Below, piece after piece: positions 30,010 through 41,900 of a DNA stretch of 64,000 nucleotides. The notes below the pieces were generated by a model. It was not told the DNA's origin. It did no database searches and saw only the letters and a program-made list of their open reading frames with translations. The stretch spans positions 372,001-436,000 of the forward strand of contig JAACJK010000003.1 of NCBI GenBank assembly GCA_013368325.1, given 5' to 3'. Numbering within the stretch: position 1 is the first letter of the stretch; each line of letters opens with the position of its first letter. This stretch comes from Ephemerocybe angulata (Eukaryota > Basidiomycota > Agaricomycetes > Agaricales > Psathyrellaceae). Both the position numbers and the translations under genes were made by a program.

Positions 30010-31790
30010 CCTATAGTAAAGCGACGATGACAGCCCTTGCAACGGCGACAACATGAGCACAACTACAACACAATCGACATGCGGGAATCGACCAGAGGGC
30101 TAGCGGGCTCACCGTTGGATATGGAGAGTGTGGTGGACGGGTGAAGGGCTGGGGTGGACGGTTAGCATGCAAGCAGTGCGTGCAGCGAGCCATCGACGAA
30201 TACCGACGCCGTCCCAGCGAGTCCCTCAACATCGACAACCACAACGCACATATTCTGTGCACCAGCACCGACAGCGGCCTACGCATCACCAATTCACTGA
30301 GGAGGGTTAGATATGTCGTCAGCATGCGATCCAGACTCAAAAGGCGCACATACTCACCTCGGCCAAGCACAGGGCATCAACGACCGTCGACGACCAACGA
30401 CCCTAATATGGCTTCGACACATTCAAAGGCCTATGAGCACAATTAGCACGCGGTCCCGACTAGACTGACGCGTACACTCACCCTGCGCCCCTCGAGATTG
30501 ACGACAACGCCGGTCGACGCCCCAGCCCACGAGCTCATCGTGCTCGGCCCCCAACAGGCGGCATCGACAATGGGTGCGATGGAGGTGAAGCAGGGGCCAT
30601 AGTCGCATTGCTGTTGAGGCTAGAACTGCAATGGTCAGTTGCTTGTGATGACATGCACGAAGCCAGACTTACCTCCCTTCGCAGACCGCACCACTGATGT
30701 TCTCCAAGTCCCGGATCTCGACGACGACGGCGTACACAACGACGAGGTAGCCCTCACCTCCCGATGTCCTTGTGGACCTTCCGATCATTAACACGTGATC
30801 CCGACTGATGAAGGTCGCATACCACTATCAGCGCACGACCCCAACTCGAGCAATTCGCACACTCACCCTGCACCTCTCGATATCGGCGAAAACGCCTTAT
30901 GCACGAGCACCTTGCGACGGCAGTGGGATACGCGCCGGCTCGTCGCGCTTGGCCCAATCAGATCATCCTCAATGAGACATGTTGGGCGTCGACGATGGAG
31001 GTGATCAAGGTAAAGGGGAGGGCAGCAGTGGATAGCGGTGGTCAGGTTTCTGGCGAAGGCTACAGTCACAGTGGTAAGTCGCTTGTTGTTGCACAGGAAA
31101 ACCCAGACTCACCTCTTTTCACAGGACGTACCGCCGGTCAACGGTGTCCAAGCTCAGACCTCGACGGGGATGGCCTACCCACCGACGAGGAGCCCACGCC
31201 TCCCAACGCCCCAGGACCTTGACCTTTCAATATCATCAGCACGCAATTTCGACCCCACCATTTCGTGCACTCACCTTGCGGACCTTCGAGATCGACGATG
31301 GCCCACACGGAGCCTGGCAACGAGCTCATCGTGCTCAATCATTCCAAGAAGCTTCAGAAACTTCGACCAGACGCGCATGGCGTCGAAGACGGCCTGAGCG
31401 ATGAACACGGAGGTGAATGGGTGGGTAGCAAGTTCCTCGGCATCAATAATGGCCAAGCCATTACCAACCAACCAGGCTGTACGACCCCCATCCGTTCAGA
31501 ATCGCAACTAGAGGCCGACGAGGACGACGACGGGGACAAAGGCGAGAGGGAAGAGGTGGCGTTGGACGAGCGGACAATGGCATCCTCGTTGATGCTACAG
31601 CTCCAGAGGTCCGTCACTGAGACCCTCGTAATGTGTCTGAAAATAATCTTACCTTGTTGATAGACTCCCAGCTGTCCCAACCATATGCCCTACGTGGGAG
31701 TATCGTCAGCAAGTTTCTCTATGTCGACGATGGCAACGCGCATACCGGCCAACGAGCTCACCCCAGTGGAGTCGCGGACAACACACAAAG
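30010..31790 (-). repeat. array of degenerate exon-like modules
   Basis: Minus-strand series of related segments. Type A peptides: MCVVVVDVEGLAGT (about 30270-30215), STMSSWAGASTGVVVNLEGR (about 30545-30485), MSSLPGSVWAIVDLEG (about 31338-31285), GLAIIDAEELAT (about 31465-31428) and VSSLAGMRVAIVDIEKLAD (about 31770-31705). Type B peptides: YLVVVYAVVVEIRDLENISG (about 30755-30690) and AIPVEV(stop)AWTPLTGGTS (about 31175-31115). Several are followed by GTGAGT-type donors and similar intron sequence (GTGAGTGTACGCG..TCGGGACCGCGTGCT). A duplicated gene segment that has decayed is the simplest reading; I do not recognise the protein. Confidence 0.5.
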
Positions 31791-33061
31791 CTCACCACAT
31801 ACCAGACTCACAACCCCGGATGGCGAAAAGGAAGGTCGGCGCGGGTGTGCGGCGTGAATTTCTATCAAAGGTGCGTCAGTATTCGCAGCTATACTCAAAA
31901 CTTCGTCTAACATACCCTACAGAAAGCTAGGAGTCGCATGCAAAGGTCAACACCAGTCTGTGGCACAAGAAAGGGCCGCACTCACAAGCGAAACACGCTC
32001 TCGACTACCAAGTATGAGGTCAGTATCTCTATTCAAATGATTCTACTATGTACTTACGGACAGGGTACACGATGATTGACTGATATAACCACTACCGTGA
32101 CCAGAACCCTTTCTCCCATCGCTTGCGAGTGTCAAAACGCCATAGATTTTGTCCAGGGATTGTGTACATATGCAGTCGTCCCCAAGTACGTCGGCTGTCG
32201 GCTGTGGGACTGGGGCATAGGCTACCTCAGTGTCATTTTTATATGCTGTGCTTTGGCAAGAGTTGTCATCGTTGTCTAGGCAGCCTCCATGGTCATGCTG
32301 GTTGTGGTGAGAGAACGATGTACTTATGGCTTTTTGTAGTTGGATGTGGGTATGTGGTCGTCGTCGGTGTCGCCGTGCTATGTAAATACCTCTATCAAGA
32401 TGGCACACTCACCGTCATGCGCCTGACTCTTCATAGTCATCGTGGATGTGGTCTGGTCTGTGGGTATAAGGGTGAGTCAAGGCTGTATTTACGTAGGACA
32501 GCTGCACTCACAACTCTATGGAAGGCTTTCTTGGACAAGAATCAGATGCATTGCATCAGGATCAGTGAAAGGAAAGCAATGAAATGAGAGTAATGAAAAG
32601 CCACCGAGGCCATCAGCCGACTTGAGTCTGGACCGCCACCTTCCACATATGGGTTGATATTGCTGATCTCATCACTCAGGGGAAGTTCATTAACATTCAT
32701 TAGCAGGCATGTCAATGTTTCTGTGATCAGGCCTTATCCTATGCTCAGAGGTTAATGAAACCCTCCTCCAGGGGAAACCAGAGTCTTCAAGCTATGTACC
32801 ACACTGCCAAGACACGGCATGAGGTCCGGGAATCAACGGCACTGCTCGGCTCTAACCCACCGGATCTTCGGCTTTCTGAGGCAAAGCCGCTATTTGCAAA
32901 TCACAACCAAGAGCTGCTGGTGGTCTGGTGGGCTGTGTTTCGCCTGTGGAGGTCTGGGAATCTTAGGAAGTCTGTGTTTTGATGGTGCAATTTTGCCCCC
33001 TTGCTTTTCTCCCTCGCCCTTGATTCCATATTCACGCACATTTGCTTCCAAGCTCCCCTCT
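31791..33061. other. no gene recognised
   Basis: Only short frames in all phases. A plus frame at 32076-32279 ends in a hydrophobic stretch but has no support. 32950-33060 is probably the promoter side of the following gene. Confidence 0.5.
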
Positions 33062-33634
33062 ATGGCTGCCCTGTCAACCCTACGTGGCCGTAGTGCCTGT
33101 CTTGCAGATGGCTGTCACTGCCGAACCTTTATTGCCGACATAACTGCTGCTGGAGCAATTTTCACTGCCAGCTCACCGACCCAGGCATGTGTCTGCGGCG
33201 ATGCATATTATAAGCACGAGATAACTCCTGCTCCGGGCGAGTTTAAAGGTGGAAGTGTCAGAAATGGATGTGGTGGATTTGTCCTGGCGATTGTAAGCCT
33301 ATTTTTCTGTCAGAGGTTCTTCCCCTATGCTAACTCGACGACGCTTGATTAGGGTCTGGCACTTAACGCCCGTACTAGTGTCTGTGCTGGATGCCGGGCC
33401 CCTTGGGTTGCGCACAACTCTATTCAGCATACTGAAAATGGTGCCCAAGTCCCAGTAGCGACTCTACCCTCCATCTCTACTGCACTCCCTGCAACTCAGA
33501 CTGCTCCCTCTGTTCCTGCCGCTGGACGATCCACAGTTCTTCCCATGACTGGACCCCTGGCGACTCAAGGTTCTGTTTCGACCATCACACAACAGGCATT
33601 GGGGCCTTTTTCTACCTTAGAAAGTAGCCAATAA
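33062..33634 (+). CDS. small Cys-rich protein, N-terminal part of a multi-copy family
   Basis: Two exons, 33062-33292 and 33353-33634, with a 60-nt intron (GTAAGC..GATTAG) in phase 0. It starts MAALSTLRGRSACLADGCHC. Cys pairs follow in CLADGCHCRTF, QACVCGDAYYKHEITPAPG, GGSVRNGCGGFV and CAGCRAPWVAHNSI, then a Ser/Thr/Pro/Ala-rich tail ending LGPFSTLESSQ. The CxC, CGxxYxxH and GCGGF pattern is what I recall from the N-terminus of the same agaricomycete family represented at 26.6-29.8 kb, so this may be a separate truncated copy that ends early. AATAAAG overlaps the stop codon. About 170 residues; function unknown, zinc binding inferred. Confidence 0.55.
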
Positions 33635-35030
33635 AGGGCTTGTGTTCCCAGGCCTTTCTTGTAACAATCTCCACTTAAAAAATTGGGTATTTTCCAAAGC
33701 TTTGCGCCCAGCCAATAGTTGAAGTTTTGCAAATCTTTTTACGCAATTTCGGAGGTCCAGAAGGATCAACTTCTTTGTTCAAGAAAATTATATTTCCAAC
33801 AATAGAACAGGAGGCATGTTTCTACATGTTTCTCATCAAGAGAAAGCGTTAAAAGATTTGAAACATCCGATTCTGTTTCCTCAACATTGGAAGATGAACT
33901 TTCTTGATAGCTTTTCCTGGTTTATACTGGCCGAGTTCCCGAACATCAAATTACGCTGATCGCAGCTCGCAGCTCCGAGCTGGGGCAATCACGTAGGCGC
34001 TGCCAAGAGCTCTCGCACTAGCCCAGCTCGTATTGCCAGCCCAATGCCAGCCCAAGGGTTAGTCAAATCTCACCACCACCTACAAATATGGTATCCTGGT
34101 ATGAGGTATGGGGTGAGAATGGTAAATGAGCTTCGAGACAAGTTACCAGTTACAAATATGAGAAAGAGTTGTGTATGCATATGTATGAATAACCTGTGAA
34201 TACTTGTAGCGCTTGCATGGCGCTTTGTGATTAATTATACAACGAAAATATCTGGTTATGGTGTGAGAATGGACGTTCAAACGTTTCATTCACATTCATT
34301 CGTAATGTGATTATGCTATGATTATCCTGTGATTATCCTATGATTATCCTGTGATTTCAGTGTCGCTAGTTATATGGTCCCAAACTTGTGTATCGACACC
34401 TGAACACACTGCCTGCAGCGTAATCAGCATAGCCAGGCCAAGCGATTGTAGTCGGCTTTAGACATCTCCAAAGATGTGTGACAGCTTTCCTTCCACGGAG
34501 CCCTTTGTGCTGGCTAATGAACCGCGAGTATGCTTCCGGGGAGGGCCTTCATACTCGCGTCCTCATCCGCACCGCTGCACGCGGAGCTCACCGGATGTGC
34601 GCGCGTTGAGGCTTTGGGATGCTCAGAGGCCATGGGGATATTCGGGTTGAGGTACGACGCAGTGAAATTCTGCGCGGCGGGAGGAGTGGGAAGAATCAGT
34701 ACACATTTCAACGAGATGTGGAACGAGACTCGACGTACTGTGCCCAATACCTTTCTCGGCAGGAACCTGGCGACACCTTCATGGCTTTGGCTCCCGGGAA
34801 GTGCGACACTCCGACGGCACCCAGCTTATATTAGTGTGTCCTTTATGGTGCGACGGGAGTGCCTCCTGCTAAGCGCTTCCGTTCTTCGAGAAGCTTCACG
34901 AGTCCGGCGCCTAACCGCTTGTTTCGCGGTATCACTCTCGTGCCAGTTCTTATTCCAGTAGTATGCACCCTCTCCGAGCGTCATAGGGGCAAACAACACT
35001 GCCGTAGTAGAGCCCCCCAACGCCGAAGGC
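33635..35030. other. no gene recognised
   Basis: 33640-34500 is AT-rich with short direct repeats (TGTGATTATCCTATGATTATCC at 34314-34350). 34510-34960 has open frames on both strands without recognisable motifs; part may be the 5' region of the GATA relic. Confidence 0.45.
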
Positions 35031-36661
35031 CCACCAACCACCGCCGAGCAGGACATGGAGCTCATTCGCACGAAGCGGGCGACGAGCACCGCGACCCCAA
35101 CCGGCATTGCTGGCCAGCCGAAGAGCAAGTACCGTAAACGCAGTGTAACTATCTTTTTACTTTCTCTGTCTCCCGAAGAGCCGTTGATGCTGATCATAGG
35201 GCCAGCGAGCCTCCCCGCCGGGCAAATGCCATTCATGCAACATTCGAGAAACCCCAGAGTGGAGGCGGGGCCCTGATGGCGCAAGAACATTGTGCAATGC
35301 GTGTGGCTTGCATTATGCGAAGATGATGCGGTGGAAAGACAAGAATGGGAACGGCGATATTCGCATTGATATGGAGACGCTGAGGGCCAGTGCACGCGCT
35401 GCGGAGGGCGAGAAGAACAATCGCAAGGCGTCTAGCTCGTCCATGAATGGCAGCGAGGCATCGTCATCCAAAATTGTTGACCACGCGTCGGCAGACACAG
35501 ACTCGACGATGATGGGCGCCCCTGGGAGCAGCAGCGGTCCCGTAGGTGGCATTGCAGTCAAGCCTCAAACCAGCAGATGAACAACGCCCCGATGCGTGCC
35601 CCTGGTCATCACGCGGGGACGTTCGCGGTAAATATGGTTCAAAGCACGCCCACGCTGCAGCCTCAGCCGCAACCTATGAATGTTGACCCCCCTCCCCCTC
35701 CCCCGAGGACGATGATTGGTCCTAGCCAACCACCAGCACCGAACACGGTAACGTTGACTGGGCCAGGAACAGGTTTCGCTCCGCCTCCTCCGCCTCCCCA
35801 GCAGCAGCCACCACAGCATCACCTGAGGCATAACCCACAGCTCAACCACAATAAGTAACAGTTCCAGCAGCAGTTCGCACCCGGGACAGCAGCAGCAACA
35901 CCATCAACCACAACCGCAACACCATCAGCCTGAGCAGACTCCACACAACCCGCCATCGCATCCTCAGCATCATTCGCAGCAACAATAACATCCTCACCCG
36001 CAGTATCCTACACACCAGGCTTCACACCAGCCGCCTCCCCCGCCTCAGTCTGCGATGGGCCAACATCAGCAGCAACACCGTTCCGCCGTCCCTCCCCCGC
36101 CGCCCCCGTCGGCTTCTGTCCCGCCTCCAGTAACGAGCATGCCCCCGCCCCAGCACCATCATCCTAGTCAACAACACCATCAACAGCAGCATCATCCAAG
36201 CCATCAACAGTCTCAACACCACCCTCAGCAGCAGACTCAGCAGCAACACCCCACGCATCCTACTCATCACCAACCGCCACATCCGCATCCACATTCGCAT
36301 TCCACTCGCCATCACTGGCAGCAGCAACAACAGCACCCTGGTCACCATACCTTGGGGCCGTCGCAGGCGCCCCCGCCCCCTTAGCAATACCAATCTCTCC
36401 ATCGATCCCAACAGCAACCTCAGCTAGCGCCTCAACAGAACCAGGCCCCGCCGCCCCAACAGCAGCCCCAGCAGGCGCAGCAGAGACATGTCCGCCCGCC
36501 GCCACCTGTGTCTGCGCACGTCGGGGGTCCAAGTCCGTGGTCGACGCCGGGACTTGCGGCCAGGGGCTACGCTGGACCGCCGGGGCCGCCCATGGCTCCA
36601 AGCGTGGCGGTGAGGAGGTGGGTGTGCACCAAAATGTTCTCGTGGCTCTTTCACGCTTTCT
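35031..36661 (+). pseudogene. GATA-type zinc-finger transcription factor, disabled
   Basis: Plus-strand relic of a nuclear DNA-binding factor. Exon to 35144 (ELIRTKRATSTATPTGIAGQ, KSKYRKRS), intron 35145-35199, then RASPPGKCHSCNIRETPEW and GPDGARTLCNACGLHYAKMM: an intact CX2C..CX2C type IV GATA finger at about 35227-35320. A Ser-rich part follows. The frame shifts at 35577, and a Pro/Gln/His-rich tail runs to about 36661, broken by TAA at 35856, a second frame change at about 35880, TAA at 35986 and TAG at 36382. The stops at 35986 and 36382 fall in glutamine-rich runs and could derive from CAA/CAG by C-to-T change. The finger suggests WC-2/AreA-like GATA factors; the exact member is unknown. 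Confidence 0.78.
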
Positions 36662-37139
36662 GAAGACAATCACATTTCCTTTCTCCTGCCTTGTCCTAAA
36701 CTAACTAAGTATCTTACTGTTCCTGAGGTCTTTGCATACCTAGTTTCATATAGCGTGCCTTCCCCCCTACGCGCTTGTCAGTCCTAATCGTCTTCATGTG
36801 CCTTTTGGTTCCTTCCTTTGTTTTCCAGGGTGTATCTATTCGTTGCTGTGTTCCCTGCCGGACCTTCGCTCTCTTCTTCTGCGTTTCCGAGTTTTCGTTC
36901 GTGTAGTATGATTGTTTATGTTGCCTGTGGGGTCGGTGACGGCGGTGGTGTGGAGGCTTAAGGTGTCTTTGGCAGTGACGCCGGTGCCAGTGGTAGGCAC
37001 GAGTTCCGTGTGGTGCGCTTCGTCGCGGCGAGGTGAGCAAAAATATTCCAGTCGAATGAAACGAGATGCCACTCACAAATGGCTTTGGCGAGGGTCACGA
37101 GGAGATAGTGAGCGACATTATCGCCCACAATCTACAATA

Positions 37140-37755
37140 CCGTTACCTTCCCGGTAGCTGCCGGCGCTATGTGCACCGCTCGCAACACCTGATAGGCAGC
37201 TTCGGGGGCTGCAGCAGCTTTCTCCGCCGCGACGTTCGCGCCGCTCCCGTCGTCCCGCCGCCGCGGCCTGTTCAGCCTCGAGGCCTTCTTACTTGCAACG
37301 TTCGCACCGTGCGTTGTGGTCTCTCCGACGGCCGTGAGCAGCGTTGTAGATCGTCTGCCCGGCTGCGTTCACGTTGGGGTGCACGGGGCACCTGCGGCAG
37401 CTACGTACCGCCCTGCAGTCCCGAGCCCGTAGCCGGCCGAGCCTGCAGCCATGACCGCGGCGTCCTTCACCTTCTCAGCGTCGATTTGGCCCGTCTCTTC
37501 GGAGGGGATGTAGTTATAGAGGCCCGGCCAAGCGCCGGGGACATTGGGACAGGGGTGGAAGCTGTTGAGCGGGAGGTGAGGGCGTCGGCAGGAAGGTTGT
37601 AAAGTCGATAGTGGGTAAACAATCCCGGGCTGGGAGATGGCTGAGAGGTGGGGGGGGATGGGCTGTACCGGGACTTCGCCTAAAGGCCGGGTCGCTGGCT
37701 GGGCTGTCGCGTCGGCTGATGATTCCATGAAGAAAGCTGGTTGAACGTTGCGCAC
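37140..37755 (-). pseudogene. Ala/Gly-rich LEA-like fragment
   Basis: Minus frame with LYNYIPSEETGQIDAEKVKD, AAVMAAGSAGYGLGTAGRYV, then in neighbouring frames NVNAAGQTIYNAAH, AVGETTTHGANVASKKASRL and NVAAEKAAAAPEAAYQ. The repeated Ala/Gly/Lys helices resemble LEA/hydrophilin-like stress proteins of fungi, but I cannot name a family. Two or more frame changes make it a relic. It lies between two other dead genes. Confidence 0.35.
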
Positions 37756-38149
37756 GTTCGTTTCGGCGCTTTTTTGATTGCGCTAGGTGTAGTAGAAGTG
37801 GTCGGACATGCGCTTGGTTGTATATCGATTGCTGTTATAGATTGTGCGTATGTGAGTAAGTATGTACTGAGGGAGGGGGAGAGGAGGAGGGACAGCGTGT
37901 ACCTTGTCGCGGACTTCATTTCGTGCTCATCGCCTTCTACGAGTTAGACTTTGGGGCTGACGCCGTTGATCATGACGTGTTCGTCTAAGTACACCCTTTG
38001 TTAGCGCCGTTACTCCGAGGGTAATAGGTTCTGGGGGAAAGATGAGAGCGGGAATGCACGTACCGTCTGTGTTCAGTTGTTGATGCGCACATCACTGTCC
38101 CTGTCCTCAAGGTCGATGTCCATAACCGACGACGCGTCCGCCCTCCTCA

Positions 38150-38902
38150 AGCATCGGAGCGCTCGCTTTCTGGGTCGTCCTCAGCATGGCATCTATATTT
38201 CGTTCGTCGGTGTCGTACCGTTGATTCAACTCCTGATCGTGACTTGGGCATGGGCATTGAGGAGAACGTCATCGGACTTGATACCACGATGAATGATACT
38301 CTGGCTGTTGAGATGGACCAAGCCTTTACTGGTCTAATCGAACACGGAGTAAGCAACCATACCAACGAGAGGCATACGCCGACGTACCTCGAAGCCAGTC
38401 TCCACATGTTATTCTCGATGATGTCGGTCAACACCCCGCCCTCCATGTACTCCATAACGACCCACAGCTCGCTCCTTCGGCTTCTCCAAGGCCGCGGCGG
38501 CAAGCAACACCAGTGGGCTGCGGGCTTGACAGGCTTTTCCTGTTGCTGGATCTGAAACTTCTTCGCCCGAAGGGGAAGGACGGGCGGCGGGCCCTTCAAG
38601 AGTGCCAGCAGGGCAGCGGAGGCCTGGGTAACTAGCGCGGTTGTGGCGGGCGACGATGTAGCAGGAGCGGTTGTGACGGGGGATGATTTCGATGGGGGAC
38701 CCAGGGGCGGGCGCGAACCCTCTGTGGGCGGCCCGTCGAGCTTCGCAGTCACGCTGCTCACGGGGGGTTGCTGTAGGACAACCTTGACGACTGCGAGTTG
38801 TAGAACATGTTGAACGAATTGCTGAAGTCCGAGTTGGAGGCTGTTGGAGGGAACGTTAATAGGGTCAGTCCCGTAACACTGGTCGTTGCACCCAGGTTCC
38901 AC
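38150..38902 (-). pseudogene. PAK/STE20-type protein kinase, N-lobe missing
   Basis: Minus-strand relic of a p21-activated (CLA4/STE20-like) Ser/Thr kinase. A Pro/Thr-rich linker (GPPTEGSRPPLGPPSKSS...) ends in AAALEKPKE, the usual pre-kinase stretch, and is joined directly at about 38475 to ELWVVMEYMEGGVLTDIIEN, the hinge. The Gly-rich loop, VAIK lysine and helix C are absent. After an intron-like gap, GLVHLNSQSIIHRGIKSDDV and LLNAHAQV appear (about 38330-38245): the catalytic-loop HRD is HRG, and the DFG segment is not seen. It is catalytically dead and truncated. Confidence 0.75.
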
Positions 38903-41900
38903 AGGGTTCCGGAGGGGTGCCGGACGCGATGGTTTCAGCAGTTCTGTAACACATGGTGATAATATATGACGAACCGAACGATTCCGGTATTAGGTCGAAA
39001 CAGAATGGAAGTGGTAGTGGTAAGGCGAGCAGAGCATCGATATCGACTGTGTCACTGTGCCAGGTGAGAAACGATGCCATCACACGCGGATCAGTGGCTG
39101 TGTACCATCCCACAGCTGATCCACCTCTCCATCGCAGTCAGCTCTGACATCTACGAGCACGGTATTCTTGGCTCAGCGTGATACCTGTATGAAAGCGTGG
39201 CAGAGGAACGTACTCGAAAATGGTATAATCCGCCAGATTGATCAGGCTTTCCAGGTGCCGGGGACGTCGCGAACTGTCGAGAAGTCTTGTTGGACTTTGG
39301 CGGGGTCAACCGTTACGCGACGCGATCGCCTCGCCTTGCGTGTGATTTGACGCGTTTCAGCGCGTTTCTCGCTCCCTCTTCTCGCCTCCCTCAATTCGGC
39401 GCTATGCACACTTCCGCTGAGGAAAGAACAATTGAGATTACAGTGATATATATATATATAGTACTTTCGTCGTAAATACATGCGTAGAGCAGAACGTTTG
39501 AAGTACCTCCTCAGGGTGTGCAACTCCTGGTGCACAGATGACAAACCGACGAACCGTCGACCCGAGAGAAAGTGCGGATGCGACAGACCCGGGTTTGCGC
39601 CAGTAGGGCCATAACAGACACTGAAGAGCCGCAGGTGAGTCCGAGGCCGAGGCAGCCGAGTTTGGGTCGGGACGCTGAGAGGAATGGACCCGAATGGCCA
39701 CCACTATCCAAACCGCATCGAGGACGCGTCGGCAGTGCTATCAGTGACCGGAGAATGTTTGGAGCTATACTAAATGGCTGGGGCGACAGCATTTTGGAGC
39801 GGACGGGTACCCCAGGAAGGTTTGGTGCGCGTTTCGAGACTGAGCTGCTGTAGATATCCGAAATCGTGGACTCTCGTGTGCAAGGGAGTGGAGAGACGAA
39901 CCCGAGATCGATTCTGAGTTTCTTCGACCTTATATACCCCAAAGGTACAAAAAAACGCGCCCCAGATGGCCCAAACTTGGCCATAACCCAGGCCCAGCCC
40001 CCCGCCCCTGACGTAGCTTCGAGCGGAGCGACGACGGGCGTGTTTGAGTCGTCTCTAGCAGAATCCTTGCGCATATCCATCTAACAGTCCAGACGATGAC
40101 ATGTGAGAAGTTTGGAGGTCATAGAGGAAGAGGGAGGGGAGGAATGGAAGGAATCTGGTGGCCCTGCCCCCAAACCAATTTATCGACTCCGACGTCGTCG
40201 ATCAGTCCAAACAGGCCTCACATGATACAAACGTGACTGTCGGCGGTGACGGACCGGCCTCCGGTCTACTTTCTATCCTTTTCCTGGTTTTGCGCTACCA
40301 TCTCACACCGTGGCTCATCGAATAAAGGCGGAACTCTTGCGAGCAGTCTCACCCTCGACCCTTTGGATTGTCGTCGCCTCAAGGGCCGAAAACAATGGGC
40401 TCGATCGAGCAAGTGACCGAGAGGTAACTATTAGTATCTCCTAACCCCCTTGCTTACATTCCTCTGGCTCACTGCCCTATTTCCAGCATCTCCATCACCT
40501 ACCATCTAAAATATTCGCTAACATTCGCTCACAGAGCTGTACTCATGATCAGTAGCCACCTTTCTCACTGCACGCAAGGTTGGCGCTAGCTGGTGACGAT
40601 CCCAGCATTCTCCACTGGGGTCAGATACCCATGGGTCGGATACGCTTCCAGTCAACGAAATCAAGGAAACGCTGTGTTCAGAAGAGCCTGAGGGATGTGG
40701 ATCCGAGGTTAGTCACTAGTTGGTTCATTGCGTTTACGGCCGCTTACATCTCCCATTTACCAAGCTATACTCGTATACATCGTCTTCGGTCACTACACGC
40801 TTACTGTGGCTGAGGGACGGTTCGAGTGAATTGTAAGACCAAGCGAGTCAAGCAATCACCTATTCAGACGCGAAGGCGAATACCAACTCTACAAGGCAGT
40901 CTCTTTCGAACTTCGCCAACGCAGACCGTATACGGAATACGCCAATTACACGACTACCCGACCTACTCCCTATTCCACCGTGACACGCTTAGCCCCCACG
41001 TCGGCTGTCTACCAACCCGAGATATCGGTATCTCGCTTGACCTGCCCTGCTCCCCAGGTACTTGAACTGTGATCGCTCCCAAATCCGACTCACCGTCCTT
41101 CTCCCCTCGACATTCCGGATTTACCACACTATTCTTAATTTTCCCGGGATACTTCTGTAAAACCTCAAGTAGAAACCAAGAATGAACCCGAACTCTGAAC
41201 CTGCATCTCGGCTGCTCGACATCGAAGAGATGAGCCCTGTGACGAGTAGAGCCACTATTTTTGGAGAAGCCCCATGTATTCTTCAGCGATAAGAGGGGGT
41301 AGTGAAAGCACCACAAGCGCGAATCCAACGCCGTTGCAAGGAACCCTGAATTTCGGCGGACGCCATCGGCCTCTTGCTCTCGGTCTTCGTATCCGCCTAC
41401 GATCGTCACACCGAGCGAGACCGATATCAGAACTTGAAGCGGTCCGGGGGTAGGGGGTTGCTGCTGGGCGGACGAGTCTAAACTCGGAGAGCTGTTCGGT
41501 TGGAACGTAAGGTAAGTAAACATTCGGTGGATATCGACTCGATGATTTACTCACCTCTCGCAGAACCTCCTCTTATCTTCCCCAACACACTCTCACTGCC
41601 GATGCCGCCGAAGTTTTGGCGCCCACCTCGTACCTACTAGTCCTATCCAGCCAATTTTCGAGATGATGGTCAATCTGCTAATATCATCTCTGCATCTAGA
41701 TATTGTCTCTATCGAAACAGAACGAGGGCTCCTCCAATTCTGATCAAGCCTTCAACGGCCGTTCCCTGTCGAAAAGAATGGGAATCGCATAAGAGGTGCG
41801 TTTCATTGCTGTTGTACAGGACGATCACCTCACTCCAGATTCCAAGTTTGACATGGGCGTTTGAACCCATTACGAAGAAATTAAACGACATGCAGAAACA

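Noticed and set aside
36022..36673. Minus-strand Met/Leu/Arg-rich and Ala-rich open frames
   Set aside because: They are antisense to the Pro/Gln/His-rich tail of the GATA relic; the composition is explained by the repeat.
39511..40080. 189-codon minus-strand frame
   Set aside because: No motif, and a plus frame is open over the same stretch; coding potential could not be supported.
40963..41523. 186-codon minus-strand frame with a hydrophobic segment (LQVLISVSLGVTIVGG)
   Set aside because: It might be part of a membrane protein, but no family match, start or splice structure could be supported.
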